The translations under genes and the position numbers were made by a program. Of a stretch of DNA of 64,000 nucleotides, positions 48,431-60,832 are shown one piece after another. Source of the DNA: Scortum barcoo (lineage: Eukaryota; Chordata; Actinopteri; Centrarchiformes; Terapontidae); contig CM041535.1 in NCBI GenBank assembly GCA_023238725.1, positions 24,729,978 through 24,793,977 of the forward strand, read 5' to 3'. Each line of letters begins with the position of its first letter. Position 1 is the first letter of the stretch. Below the pieces are notes generated by a model. That model was not told the origin of the DNA. It made no database searches and saw only the letters and a program-made list of their open reading frames with translations.

Positions 48431-49104
48431 CCTACATGTGTACAACAGGAAACATAATCAGGCAGCAATGACCTTTCGCCTATAAACAAATGAGAAGTAG
48501 CTGTTGGTGGATGGGTAATGGTGAAGTCCCCTGAAGTCCCCTGTATGGTGCTGTGTGTGTAATCTAACATTATCAGATTTAGACGTTGACATCACACATT
48601 GAAGTTGTGTTTTTCCGACCTCTCGTTGTGCAGAACGGTCAAAAATAGTAAATACTGAGTCATATTAATATTAAAAATATTTAACGCTAAATGGCTCCAA
48701 ATATAACCGAGCCAAACGCCTACTCTTTGGTGCTGTCGAGAACACATCTAAACGTGGTGTTTCTCATTGACCGGCATTGAAAAAAAAAAAAGTGCTTTCT
48801 TCTCTGTTAATAACTAACTGTATTTCTTAGCTTTATGTTGTTAAAATGCGCTGCGCGTTTGCAGTTTAATTTAATGATGTGCTGTTGGAAATCGCCTCAA
48901 GTTCCATACAGAGGCATTTCCTATTTCCCCTCATCGCTGCTCCTCCTCCTCCTCCGCAGCTAAAAATTTGCAGACCCTCTGCAATCCCCTCTTAAGACTA
49001 TTCAAGCAGAGAGGTTCACAGCAGAACTGAGCTGCAGAATTCACTTTTAATTAAAGCAGAGAGGTCTTCTGTGCTTACTGAAGGTGGGAGAAGAAAAAAA
49101 AGGA

Positions 49105-49117
49105 GGGGGGGGGGGGG
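49105..49117. repeat. Homopolymer run G13
   Basis: Thirteen G following an A-rich stretch in the inferred wscd2 intron 1. Confidence 0.95.
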
Positions 49118-52100
49118 CTCTTTTCCTCTTTGACAAAACTGAACTGCAGATATTCTGTAAGACCCTGAATGCGGAGCTTTGTTAAGGTTGGATAGTGGAA
49201 GACATCATTTGATCTCCCATTGACAGCGCCTCCCCACTGCAGAATAATTACTTCTTTTATGAAGCCATTAGAGAGGACTGATTCAAGTGATTGTTTCTCA
49301 AATGTCCATCTCTGTGGCCAACTGGGATCTGGGAGTGGCAGCAGCTGAGGGAGCGTCTGAAAGTCTCACAACAGGAATCTGAGATATTTCCCTCTGTTTG
49401 TGGGTTTGTGAGACATCATTAGTGCCACAACTGTCTTTTCTGTTGACATCCAAAGTTTTTTTCCCCCTCTCATTCATTCCCTCATTCCTTGAGATTAACA
49501 AACAGACTCCTCACTGCCCGATGTGTTTCATTTTTGTCTCTTTGTTCACAGCTAATTGAACTCTGCTGCTTTGTGTCCACAATCACAATGGCACCTTTAT
49601 TCCTTCACTCCCATTTCCCTTTTTTTTGACTGTGTCAGTCGCTTATCATCGTATAGCGGGGGAAACGTCACGATCATCAGTCACTCCATTACAATGCTGC
49701 AGCTTAACGCTACTGTGCACCAGTCAAAGAAGAGGATTACATTATTTTTAGACCCTTTAATTTACCTCTTCTCTTTCAGAGTAAAAAGGTCACCACTGAG
49801 CTTAATGGACCATTGAGTATTATCAGGATTACAATGAGCCTTTTCCCCGCTATCACCTGTTGTACACATGTAGGAGGGGGTAGCTTAATTTTTAAGCTTC
49901 ATAGGGTGTGCTTAAAAACATTTGCAGTGATTGGTGTGTTCAGCGTCTCCGTTGCCCAGTGCGTTGGTATTTCTAATTACCCCTCGGCTTTGGGATGGTG
50001 TAACCAACAGGGCTAAACACAGCAATTATATCATGGCACCATATCAATAGACAGTTTATATAAATCTCTTTGTTGAGTGCCTATTTCATCATTTTTGCAT
50101 AAAACGAAATGCAAACCCAGTCTGCCGCACAACACAAAGGATAAATATGATTTCTGTCAGACAGGAACTGAGAAATCTGTGCAGCCACACCTGATTTGGT
50201 TCTTCTGGTCAAAGACTTCGCTCACTTCTTATTGACATATATTTACTTATTATCCAACACTGCTACTGATCTATCTCTGCTAATAATCAACCAATAATAT
50301 CAACCATACCGTTGAATTGGTTGAGATGTAGTTTTTTTCAGGTGTATTTTCTCAGGTGTGTCGAATGTGGCGAATCCTAAATCTGCTGTTCTGTGAGCCT
50401 CCATGGAAAATGTGTTGAACGCCGCCTGTGTGCGCTGACCTTTTCCAAAATGAATATATAAAACGACCACCTGTACTCCTTCGCTACGCTCGACAAGGGT
50501 TGAACGCAGATGTGCAGTGTTCCTGCGGTGTGTGCGGGTGTCTCGCTTACATGATTGAAGCTCTCTGGTCCGTTCTCGTCTCTCGTCCTAACGTTGTGAT
50601 TTTCTCCTCAGCTGCTGAAGGAATTGAAAACACGCAGAACCAACAAACCAACCAAATGTTTTATAGTGAAAAAGGAACTGAAAACCTCTGATGGATTCGA
50701 ACTCAAAAAATTGTTTATACAGACAGCAGGACTTTTTTTTTTTTTTTTTTTGCCTTTCTGCCCAGACCACATCTGGCTTACACCTCAGTTAAAGTAGAGC
50801 TTCATACTTTGTGTGCATACAAACAAAAGTTGTGTTATGTGCATTTAAATTATACAAAGTTAATTCAACAGTGTGGTGGCCAAGCCTGAGGGATCCCATA
50901 AAATTCAACCACACAGGTGATATTAAATAACTCTGAAATGAGAAAGAAGACATCTTCATTAACATCTTACATAATTAACCCCTCAGTGAGCCATTAATGG
51001 GAGGTTAATGGAATGAGGAGTGGGGGCACTGGGTGTCCTATTTGCCACCAATCTGCAGCTTGTCTACAGTTATTACAGCACAGGTTTGTTTACCTTTATC
51101 AGTCTACCACTTTGTCTGTCTGATAAAGATAAAGCGCATAGTGAAACAGTATTTTTAGAAACTAGATCACAGGGTATGTAAAGTGGCTCTTTACACTGAC
51201 GCAAATGTCAGCTGTTCCAAATGTTTCATAGTCATCTTGTTAGTTTGGGAGAAAGTGTAATAAAGAACAATTTGTAGCAAAAAGCTTGTCAGGCACTTTA
51301 AAAACTGCTCTCCGAGCTTCATATAATCTGTCACTGGACCGAGATCCTTGCAGGCATCTTTGCTGAGGAGCCTCCTTTTGAGTGGCCACAAGTAATTAAG
51401 TGTATTGGGCGTTAAGCCAATCACTAATGCGGGCACACACTGTGATCAAATGCAGGTTTGATTAAAATGGCTGAGACGAAAATGGGCGGCCGCAACTGTG
51501 GCGCACACCGTAGTAACTAAGCAAAGAAAACTTATTTGGCAGCGTGCTCCTGTTGTTATTGGAGGCGGTCACGTTCACACTCCAGTTTTCAGGAGTCATG
51601 CGCTCCTAAGAGCTGCCGTCTGCGCCGAGCGAGCTTTCCCAATTTTCCATGTGAGCTGCAGTCTTTTTTTCTGGCCTGCAAACGTCTTCAGTATGGTTTC
51701 TTATTGTTACGCCTACACTGTTTACCTTCACTTGGTGTCACAGTATGTTTTATTTTGTACTAAAGACATATCAAGTATTAAATTTTCATTCACAGACCCT
51801 CCTTTCCGGTGGTCTTGAGTTTTCTCCCTCTGACCTGTAATGAGACAACTTCACAAGTTGGATGTCGCAGAGCAGTTTCCGTAAAGTTGAACACAAGCAT
51901 GGCCAGTGTTATCACCAGAGGAGGAATGTGATCTTTGGTTTGATTTGATTTGACAAACACGGCTAATGTGCACTGGCAGGCCAAACACACTAGGAGAGCG
52001 GAAAGACAGGCCCCGGGGTGAGGGAAGGGTCAGGGCTGCTGCTGCTGCTGCTAATGCTGTTAACCCTTCTGCTGCCGAAGAACCAGAGACACGTTAAAGC

Positions 52101-53334
52101 ACAGTTTTAAAGGACGGGGCTTAAAGTCAAAATGGACAATGAGAGAAGATTAAAATGGTTTCCTTTCTCACTGATGCCCGTGCACCGGATAACCTCCTCT
52201 TCCTGCCACTGTTTATACCACAACAGTGTTTCTTCCCCGTAGGAGCCCACTGTTAATGTTTTACTGCAGACCAAACACAACCTCACTGACATCGCACCGC
52301 ACTGTTGTTTTCCCGTATTTTTCTAACTTAAACCGCTGTGAAAACACAGCAAGCAAAACCCCCATTTAAAGCTACAGGAGGATTTCACAACTAATGTAAT
52401 TCAGCTGGTGTGATTTGCACTGGAGATTTTGAGGTCTAGCGGTTATAAAGCCTCACCCACGTTTGAGTGAAAAGAATGCTTTTTGGCAACCGAGAGACAC
52501 GGGAATGGAAATTGATTACATCTGCAGAACCAACCGACAAAACTGAATATTTTATCTGCTTCCATCACAATGAAATATAACTATTGTGCATCACACCGTC
52601 AGTTTGTTTGTCTGGTTCTTGACAGTTTCTCTCCTTCAAACCAGCAAAAAAACTACAATAATCACTCTGTTAGTAGCTTTTTTACTGCTGGTACCATATC
52701 TGTCATTACATGGTTGCGTTCAAGGTGTTTCTGACAGCGAGGTGACTCCTTCTTAAGAGCTGAGAGACATCTCGGCGAGGTGTTGCGTCTGAACTCGAGA
52801 GGTGTCACACGGTTGACCACGGCCACGTCTTGCCTGCCCCCGCCCCCCCCGGTCAATGAGTCCCAGGACAGATATGAAGAATCTTTATGGATTGACCTGT
52901 GGAGCCGCTCGCCCGCAGCACAAGCCCGAGCTGGCTGTCGGCCTGCTCACCAAAAGATTAACGTTTCCTCTCCTAAATCCGCTATGATTAAATATTTGCT
53001 GGCTCATTTAATATGAATGTGAATTAATGGTCAGTCAGTGAGTTCATGTCTGCTCCACTTGAGTAATTGCCATGATTTGGCAGGAAGACCGCGATGGCAC
53101 CTCCTAGTTCTTTTCTGTCGCGTTTCCTCTCCCTCCGTCTGTTTGTTTACGCGGTCACGGCTGTTTTTTTATCCACTTGTCCTGTTTTCAGCTCGAAATG
53201 TGAACATGAACATCGAACTGCTGCTGCTCTTAATATCGCAAACTCGACTCTGTTTGTCTGTCGCTCAGTTTGGACATTTTGCTCCAGAATGAAAAATCTG
53301 AACAGCTATTATCATTCAATTTTGTTCACACATT

Positions 53335-53590
53335 CATAGTCTCCAGACAGTGAATCTGAATGACTTTAATAATCGCCTGACTTTTTCTCTAGCGCCACCA
53401 TGAGCTTCAGATCTGCGTTTTTTTAGTGAAATGTCTACAGATATTCATGCACCAATGCAGGAAAAACTCCCCCTAAATTTCTCAAATGATGCTTTCAGTG
53501 GAGTTCATGTCTGTCTCAGTGGAGTTGAGCTCTCCATTTAGCTCAAAGCACCATTGTGTCTATAAGTACAGCATCACAGATCCTCTTAGT
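53335..53590. mobile_element. Teleost MITE-like repeat, second fragment
   Basis: It contains CTCTAGCGCCACCATGAG, GAAATGTCTACAGATATTCATG and CATTTAGCTCAAAGCACCAT followed by AAGTACAGCATCACAGA, matching the family of 35966-36263. Diverged and internally shortened. Confidence 0.5.
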
Positions 53591-54249
53591 CCTGTCTCTT
53601 TTTTTTACCTCACACAATAGTCCATCCACGCTCTCCTTACCATCATTTGAACCTGCAATCTAGCCATGAGTTCAGGTTCATAATCGTAACTAGGGGGATA
53701 TGAATTATTAACGCCGGTAATTAACCTGCGTGGGGCTCTGTTGCATAAGCATAAGCACACATGCACTGAGGGCCTCACTGCTTTTTCGTGCATCCCACCG
53801 AACGGCCATATTTTTTAGGATAGTTTCCCCCCAACAGCGAGTTGGGAGTGATCGGCATGTTGAAATGCAGAGTTTTATTTTTCTATTTAGACTTTGTAAC
53901 CCTGCAGGGGAGGCTAACCTAGATATGATTACATATCTTGAAGGCAAACAAATTATTCGGCTGGAAAACAAAGATCAGCCCATCTGCAGAGTCGGTGCAT
54001 CTCGTTTGTCCTGAAATATGAATCAATTCTCCATCGACGAGGAGCAAAATGCCGACACAGGGCCGGAGAATCGTCATGATTACAGATAGAGCATGTAGGA
54101 GTCACTTTTCAGCGTTGTTTGGACAGCTGTTGAGCCGCAGAAACGAATAGAGGGATTTATTATACCGCGTAACTGCACACATGTGAATCCCTGAGGAGCA
54201 GGGGTCGTTCATGGGAATGAAAAGATGACTGAAATTAATTTTCAATCAC

Positions 54250-54621
54250 AAAGTGCTGGCTTGGGAAATACACTTATTTTGCTTTCTTGCTGAGAGTAAG
54301 CTGAGAAGATCAATACCACTCTTGCATCTGACCGCTAAATATAAAGCTGGAGCTCACAGATGATTAGCTTAGCTTAGCATAACCTGGAATTTATTACATT
54401 TATGTTTGTGTAGGGATTAAAGAAACAAGATACCACATGTTAATTAGTGAGGTATTTGTAGACTTAAGACAAAGCCAGGATAACCGTTTCCCTCTTTCTT
54501 AGTCTTTATGCTAAGCTAAGCTAACTTCATAGCCTTATATATATACAGGCAGGAAAGTGGTGTCAGTCTTCTCCCAGCAAGAAAGCAAATAAACGTGTTC
54601 CCCAGAGTTTCAAACACTTGT
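54250..54621. mobile_element. hAT-like teleost MITE, near full length with long inverted ends
   Basis: Left part: GGGAAATACACTTATTTTGC, TTTCTTGCTGAGAG, GATCAATACCACTC. The right part is its diverged reverse complement: AAAGTGGTGTCAGTCTTCTC, CCAGCAAGAAAGCAAATAAA, CGTGTTCCCCAG. A perfect inner inverted pair (TTAGCTTAGCTTAGCATA near 54364 and its reverse complement near 54509) lies inside. It is about 370 bases with no coding capacity. The family assignment to hAT is from memory. Confidence 0.65.
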
Positions 54622-56133
54622 TTCAACATACTGCAGATTTATTTCTGCGTATCCTGAAAAGTGGTGGGATAATTTGGAAGCTTTTATCCTATTTCAGCAA
54701 TTAGACACCATAACCGCTTTATTTCTAGGACACTGTTTTTTTCTCCTTCTTTTGAAACTGCGAAGCCCCAACAAATGTTTTATGTCTTTTATGTCCTGTG
54801 AGTGAACCCCCACTAATATGATTTATTTTGTTTTCTATTAACTATGACTCATCAGCTCCAACGCCCTTCATTTATACGTTTAGGGTTTGTTGTTTGGAAC
54901 TTAATTCGACTGGGAGGCGAAGGGATTTGATCTTAAAAAGAACAAAACACTGCATAATTAAAACAACGCAGACAGAGAGGCGTCCGTGATGTATGAAACC
55001 CGTCCTTGCAGGTATTTTAGAAGTTACCGAGGAGGATGAAGAGGCGAGGTTTCGAAAAGTCAGACAGGATGAGGATTGTCTTTGTGCCCAGATGCTGCGG
55101 CTTGGAGGCACATAAGCAGAATGTGATCCGTTTCTCCTTGAGGGGTCCCAGACTCTTCCCAGACTGCCAGGAGGGGAGGCGCAAAGCCAAGAGGGGGGTC
55201 TGCGGTGCCATTGAGGTTTCAGGTGACAGGTGTTCTGCGGATTCGTCCCGGGGCAGACGGAGAAACCACAAGGGCGAGCGTCTGCTTGAATGTTCTGGAA
55301 AGTTCCCTGACCCCCGAGGAGTTTTGCATTACACCTTCCAATTGTAGCCTCGTCCCAGAACAGAGACTCCTTTGAGAGAGGCTGCACTGACTCTGGGAGG
55401 CTGGGGTTCAGCCATCGCCCCCCCAAAAAAAAGGATGCAGTAATTAGTGTAAAATCTTGAACAGACTTATAATAAGAAAATTGCCATGAAAGCTTGAGAT
55501 TTAATGGATGAGTAGGCTTAACTCGAAGCAACTTAGCGAGTCTCTTTGCTCTCTCCCTGTCACACATTCACACAAATTATCCTCACCTCAGATCATCTTG
55601 AACAATGTTTTGAATTCCCTTCAGCTCCCGCGCACATTAGCTCCCAAAGACATCAGTGAAAATGCCGCGGGGCAGAGCTTTTGTTTCTGTTTTCCCCCTG
55701 TCGGCTTAACCTAATTTATTAAAGATAATGTCGAACTCGGAGCTTGTTGCAGCAAAGCCTCTCTGACTGTTTGGTGCACAAACTAACAGCAGAGACAACT
55801 TTCCCAGATACTTGATAATCGCTTTTAATCCGTCTTTCTTTTTTTTTTTTGGTCTTTGCTTATCTCTGTTCAAAATCCTATTCTGATTAATGTGAGTTTG
55901 ACAGAATACAAAGGAGTGAGGACAGTTTAACTTGTGACAGAAGCCTTTCTTAGGAAGTTTCTCCATCTCTGACGACACTCTTTGGATTGCATAAAAGCCG
56001 AGCAGGAGGTTTTAAGATCTTTGCAGAGGAAGCACTGATTTCATCCTTTCTGTTGTGTTATTCCCTCTCTTCCACCTGTGATAAAGCTTACTCAGGTGTA
56101 CTTATTCTTCTTCTTTTTGTGTTTTTGCTGCAG

Positions 56134-56669
56134 ATGGTGAGTAACGCCCTCTCCCTACCGGATCGCCACAGTGAATAGCCGGCCGCACAAAGGCAAAAGG
56201 ATCTCAGTGCAGCCGGTAAATAAAACCCTCTTCCCTCTGCACAGCGTGGGAGAAAGTGCCACTGCTGCGCTGGTGGGGCATATCTGTAGGCTGATAATTG
56301 GAGTGAAAGCAGTGTGGAGCGATCATCTTTCACTCTGAGCCGCTCACCTTTCATGCCGTGGCCCTGGATCCAGCTCTCAGGGCTGGACTATCAGCGGGGA
56401 CGGAGAGAGAGTCTCACGCGGATGCGAGATCTGCACAAGGTGTAAATCATCGTCCTCATGAGACTGAAGAGGCACACATGAGGGAGAAGTCAAGCTATTG
56501 TTTGGATGACCTTCACACAGGATTAAAACACTTCAGCTGACATTTTCTTCATTTTATTTGGGGGCCCGGTGGTGCTGTGCGTCGGGAGCAGGGAGGGCTG
56601 GTGCTGATTCTTCTGCTTTATGAGTTTTCATCACTGGGAGAGCGTGTCTGAGCGGCAGGGCGAGCCAGC
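56134..56669 (+). other. wscd2: wscd2 5' UTR part of exon 2, with upstream ATGs
   Basis: A strong pyrimidine tract plus CTGCAG ends at 56133, directly followed by ATGGTGAGT. If this is the true acceptor, the UTR begins with an upstream ATG that opens a 14-codon frame closed by TAG at 56176-56178. Other ATGs follow before 56670. The acceptor choice is inferred, since non-coding exons cannot be checked by frame. Confidence 0.4.
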
Positions 56670-57066
56670 ATGGCCAAGCCTCTGCTGAAGATACAGCGCT
56701 ACTTCCGCAGGAAACCTGTGCGGTTCTTCTCCCTCATCCTCCTCTACCTGACCGCCGGAAGCCTCGTCTTCCTGCACTCTGGCTTCGTGGGTGACAGCAG
56801 CCCCGGGGCCAGAGGGGGCCGGGACCCCGTGGTGGCTTCTTCAGAGACGGGCAGTCGGACTTCACTGTCGGACACTCGGGGGCTCGGCATCATGAGTCGA
56901 GTGTTTAAGGAGACACGTAGGTCTGGACGGAGGTATGGACCTCCCTGGATGAAAAAGTCCAGACAGGAGGGCCACGAGACAACGGTCCGCAGGGGGGGGG
57001 ACTACACCAACAACTGGAACCGTGCACTTAAAGGACGCAATGCCAAAGACATGGACGATGGGAGAG
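56670..57066 (+). CDS. wscd2: wscd2 first coding exon: cytoplasmic tail, signal-anchor, stem
   Basis: Residues 1-132, then the first base of codon 133; GT donor at 57067. A short basic tail (QRYFRRKPVR, residues 9-18) precedes one hydrophobic signal-anchor helix at about 19-36, as in Golgi type II enzymes. The stem is rich in Gly, Arg and Ser and differs most from mammalian WSCD2. It keeps the RRYGP and RALKGR motifs before the WSC domain. The ATG at 56670 is chosen because the MAK start and everything after it matches the family. If unspliced, the frame would run on only to 57179. Confidence 0.94.
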
Positions 57067-60000
57067 GTGGGTTATACAACCTCTACATGCTTCACTATAC
57101 TGCTTTCAGTGTGGAAGTTTTCCTAATTCAACACCAGAGCCTTGTCAGATCTCCTCCTGCATCTCAAAACTCAAAATGAGTTGGTAAATTGTAAAAGATG
57201 GTTGGAATTTGCCCTTGGCTTCTACCTCATAAAAATATCTATTAAGAAGAATACAATAATTCAGTGCAGTGCTCGCTCGTGCAGATCAGCAGAGGCATAA
57301 ACAGTTTACTGGTACAATAAATGAATTTTAAATGAGGGAATAATCACATTATGTGCCAACGATTGCAAAAAATAATTGCAGTGTTGCAACATTAATGACT
57401 ACTCAGTGTGCGGACTGGATTGTTGTGTAAAATATTATTAGAACAATTATTATAATAATCTTCTATTGTTCTAATTACAATATTCAACAAATTGTAAGAT
57501 TTTTTTTCATTACAGGCTGATTTGTAATGCACATCCACTGGCAAACACTCAAGCAGCTTTTGTCCCTCCAACACTTGATTTTTATGAAACTGAAGCGAGG
57601 CAATCTCTGATTACAAACTGCACCATCTTAATGACGGAGAACTTCTAGTTGTAATTGGTCATGTAGGAAATCTCTTGAGAGCAAAGAGAGCTGATGATTA
57701 TGATTAAGCCCTCTGTCTCGCCTCGGAGTGAGTCCTTCAAGGGTCTCACCCACAGCGCTTCAGCTGCAGCTTCGCTCTGCGTCGCTCGGCATATGTTTGG
57801 TCATGCTGGAGCTCCAACTCAGTCACAACATGTGAATCATTTCATGTTTGCAGGATTTACACTCATCTTTGTACACAATCCCATGTATAAAACCATGCAG
57901 TCCTGTCAGAAAACATTTTTACATGTGAAGTCCGGTCTGACGTGTGACATCCTGTCACAGCATGCAGCAGCATGAGGATGGGAAGTCCAGAGCTGACATC
58001 TCTGACCTTGGATGGCACGAATATCCTGCTAACTTATTTCCTCTCCAAATGGAACATGATCAAATGAGCTGATTAGAGGATATCATTTACTCCTGGCTCT
58101 CCTCTGTTTTCCTCTTCTCTGCCTGCCTGCGCTGTTGGATAAATTATTAAATACGAAGTCAACAGAGGATATCTTAGATTGTCAGCCCAGACCGTCCTGA
58201 TATTAATGCCAGACGCCTACTCCTTTCTTCATAAAGAAACATAATAGAATATAGTAACAGTTGTGGAAGAACCACTTGGATCCTTTAATTAAGTAAAAGT
58301 AGTAATGTCACAATGTTGAAATACTCATTAAAGTAAACGGGGCAGCATGGGCGGTTTCATCTAATAAACTGATCTTGTGTTTAGTATATAAAATCTTAAT
58401 TTGTAAAGTAAATGATAACGAGAGCTGACAGATAAATTTGGTAAGTAAAAAGTACAATATTATCTCTGAAATGTGCTGAAATGGAAGTACACTGGAGCAT
58501 AAAGTGGAAGTTCAGCATTGTAGCAAAACACAAGTGCAACAAAAAGACAATGAAAAACTGAAAAACTGCAAATAACAGTACAGATTTGTAATCTTCAGTA
58601 TTCGCAGAAAATTAAGTAAAAGTGCAGTAGAACCCTGTCCCCCTGTCAGTGATATTATATCCTGCAATTATTATTAGCACTAATGATTTAACATGTAAGC
58701 TGAGTTTTATGTTGTAGCTGATGGAGGCTGAGCTCATTTGAACTATAACTATACTAAAATATAAAAAAATTGATCTTCTTTTGTTTGTAAAATCTTGAGT
58801 ACTAACTATAGCTGTCAAATCAGTGAGTATAAAGCACAAAATTTCATCCTGACAGGTAGTGAAGTAGGAGTATAAAGCAGCATAACATGGAAGTATTCAA
58901 GTAAAGGACAAATACCTCAGAAATGTAATTGAATAAAGTGTTTGCGTAAAGTGTTTTTGGTTATTATTCCACCAGTGAGTTCAACAGTCACAAATTTAAG
59001 GTCCAGATGTGACCCGACTGGCAAGACTGGAAACCATCACTTTCTGTATTTTGTGTCTCTACACACTCAAATCCTTGACTACTTAAAATAGAAGCCGAAT
59101 TGTTGTGTTGCTCCAGGATTTTACTCCATTTCCCCTCCACTGTGGCTATGCGGGTTCCTGGTTTCTCTCCAGTGCAGTTCGGGCAGGTGGAGAATCTAAA
59201 CCGCCCGTAAATAGGAAACATAAGTGCGAAAAAGCTGCTGTTCTGTGTGCGTTTGTGCCACGAGGAAATGATGAGGCTAATTTTTAACTCTAACCTCTCT
59301 GAGCCTGAAGAGAAAACAAGCGAGGAAACGATCGTGTTAGCAAAACTCTGAGTCACGGTACAGTACAGTACCCTGCTGAGCATTAGTATTAAACAATGTT
59401 TTTCTAGTACAATGTTGAGTTTTTTTTCTTTTTTTCCAATTCAAGGCCGGGAAAACAAACATGTTTACAGTGTAAATCCAAGCTGATCAAATGAAGGTCT
59501 CTCAGTCTGGCTCGATCCTCATCCTCTCCTTCCCTTCTCTGAAACACTAACCTCACAGGACTGCCGCTGAAAGTGATAATAGAGTAATTAGTAGCTTCAA
59601 AGCATTCGTTTGCTCTCATACATCCAGCACCACTCATTACTTTGCAGTCTTAACCGTCTTCAGAAACCTGTTATGTTTGGGTTAAAAGACTTTTTTTCTT
59701 TTTTACTGTCCTCTCACTGCAAAAAGTATTCATTCTCACTGGCACTGAATTTAATTTGGAGATGCAGCACATAAACACATTTGCGCTGTGCGGTGCAGCA
59801 GCAAAGAAACATGGTGTGCTGATGGGAAAAGCAGAGAGTAGACCGGGAAGGGAATATAGCTATAACACTGTTGACATTAGTTAATATGATCCACCAGGCA
59901 CTGGGAGGTCATTGTGCAACATCTGAAAATGTGAAACAGACTGGATGATAATAACACCATGGACACATCAGTTGGAGATGGCGTTTCATGCTCTGCCCTC

Positions 60001-60717
60001 GTATCACGCTGAGCAGGAATATACTGCGGAAAACGAGGCTCTGGCACCATTTAAATCATCATGCCTCATCATAAAGCAGATTATTTTCCAGCTCAACAAT
60101 AGTTAAGAGGAAGATTACAGTCCTGCAGCACAGCGCATGCTGCTCAAATGCAGGCCATTAGACCATAACAATTAAAGTAATGCAGGGGACCAGGACTCAT
60201 TTAGCTATTAACCGAGGCTCAGAGGGGTAATGGCACAGCACAGATGGCGAGGCGGTTTGTTTGTTAAAGGTACAGTGGAGGCTGGGCAGCTCGGTTAGAC
60301 GGGGGAGCGGTGCTGTAACGGGAGGTGGGGGGGAGAAGCTGCTGAAGGGTTGCTGTACTCCTCTGCAGAGGTTCGCCGGAGCCCAGCCCCCACACACTTC
60401 TGAAAAATGCAGAGAGATGACTGCCACTACTGTTACAGGCCACTAGAAGGGGATGTGTGTCTTTATAAATAAATAAAGAGTCTGCCCCAGTTTGGACTCC
60501 TCGTGTGCTCCGTTACTACTCTGTGCAGGCATGTGAGGAAGGCGCTGTTAAGGAGAGCGATTTCCTCATGGTCAAACTGCAGTTTCACAAATGATTTTGA
60601 CCATATACTGAATATGTCCATGTATTTTATTTTAAAAATGTGCCTGCCTCTCTGTGTACATAACCAACTTGTGTTTCTCTCTCTCTCTCTCTCTCTCTTC
60701 TTATTTTTTTTTTTTAG
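57067..60717 (+). other. wscd2: wscd2 intron between coding exons
   Basis: This 3.65 kb intron holds a teleost non-autonomous repeat at about 58258-58960 (separate entry). The rest is AT-rich with no recognisable exon. A GC-richer block at 60240-60400 and the CT/T tract at 60677-60715 are the only compositional features. Confidence 0.8.
58258..58960. mobile_element. Teleost non-autonomous DNA repeat in wscd2 intron
   Basis: It starts near CAGTTGTGGAAGAACCACTT GGATCCTTTA and ends near CATGGAAGTATTCAAGTAAA, with many AAGTAAAAGT-type words at both ends (AAGTAAAAGTAGTAATGTCA, AAGTACAATATTATCTCTGA, GAGTATAAAGCAGCATAACA). This layout, with the two ends diverged reverse complements of each other, is a very common teleost repeat. 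The middle seems rearranged or duplicated, since an end-like segment also appears at 58440-58520. Confidence 0.6.
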
Positions 60718-60832
60718 CAAAGTATATCGGCTGCTACGTCGATGACACACAGAAAAGAGCGCTGAGAGGAGTTTCCTTTTTTGACTACAAAAAAATGACT
60801 GTATTCCGTTGCCAGGACAACTGTGCAGAAAG
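60718..60832 (+). CDS. wscd2: wscd2 exon: first half of WSC domain 1
   Basis: Phase 1 to phase 2, residues 133-170 plus two bases of Arg171. It carries YIGCYVDD, RGVSFFDYKKMT and CQDNCAE, with cysteines C138, C164 and C168. The acceptor has a very long pyrimidine tract (CT repeat, then T run, 60677-60715). Donor GTATGA at 60833. Confidence 0.94.

Larger units (their letters stand above)
39590..56133 (+). other. wscd2: Long (about 16.5 kb) first intron of wscd2 (inferred)
   Basis: No coding exon was recognised here on either strand. It contains AT-rich blocks with homeodomain-type TAAT words, a 24-base C run at 40262, a G run at 49105, a near-perfect 50-base hairpin at 47364, and MITE fragments at 48344, 53335 and 54250. 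The long first intron next to a CpG island is a common place for enhancers. Confidence 0.4.

Noticed and set aside
50690..50712. GGATTCGAACTC, resembling a tRNA T-loop box
   Set aside because: No A box at a suitable distance and no cloverleaf on either strand.
54872..55567. 231-codon minus-strand open frame, the longest in the window
   Set aside because: No recognisable domain or motif, composition unlike a protein family, and no sign of splice partners. It lies in the inferred wscd2 intron. Most likely chance.
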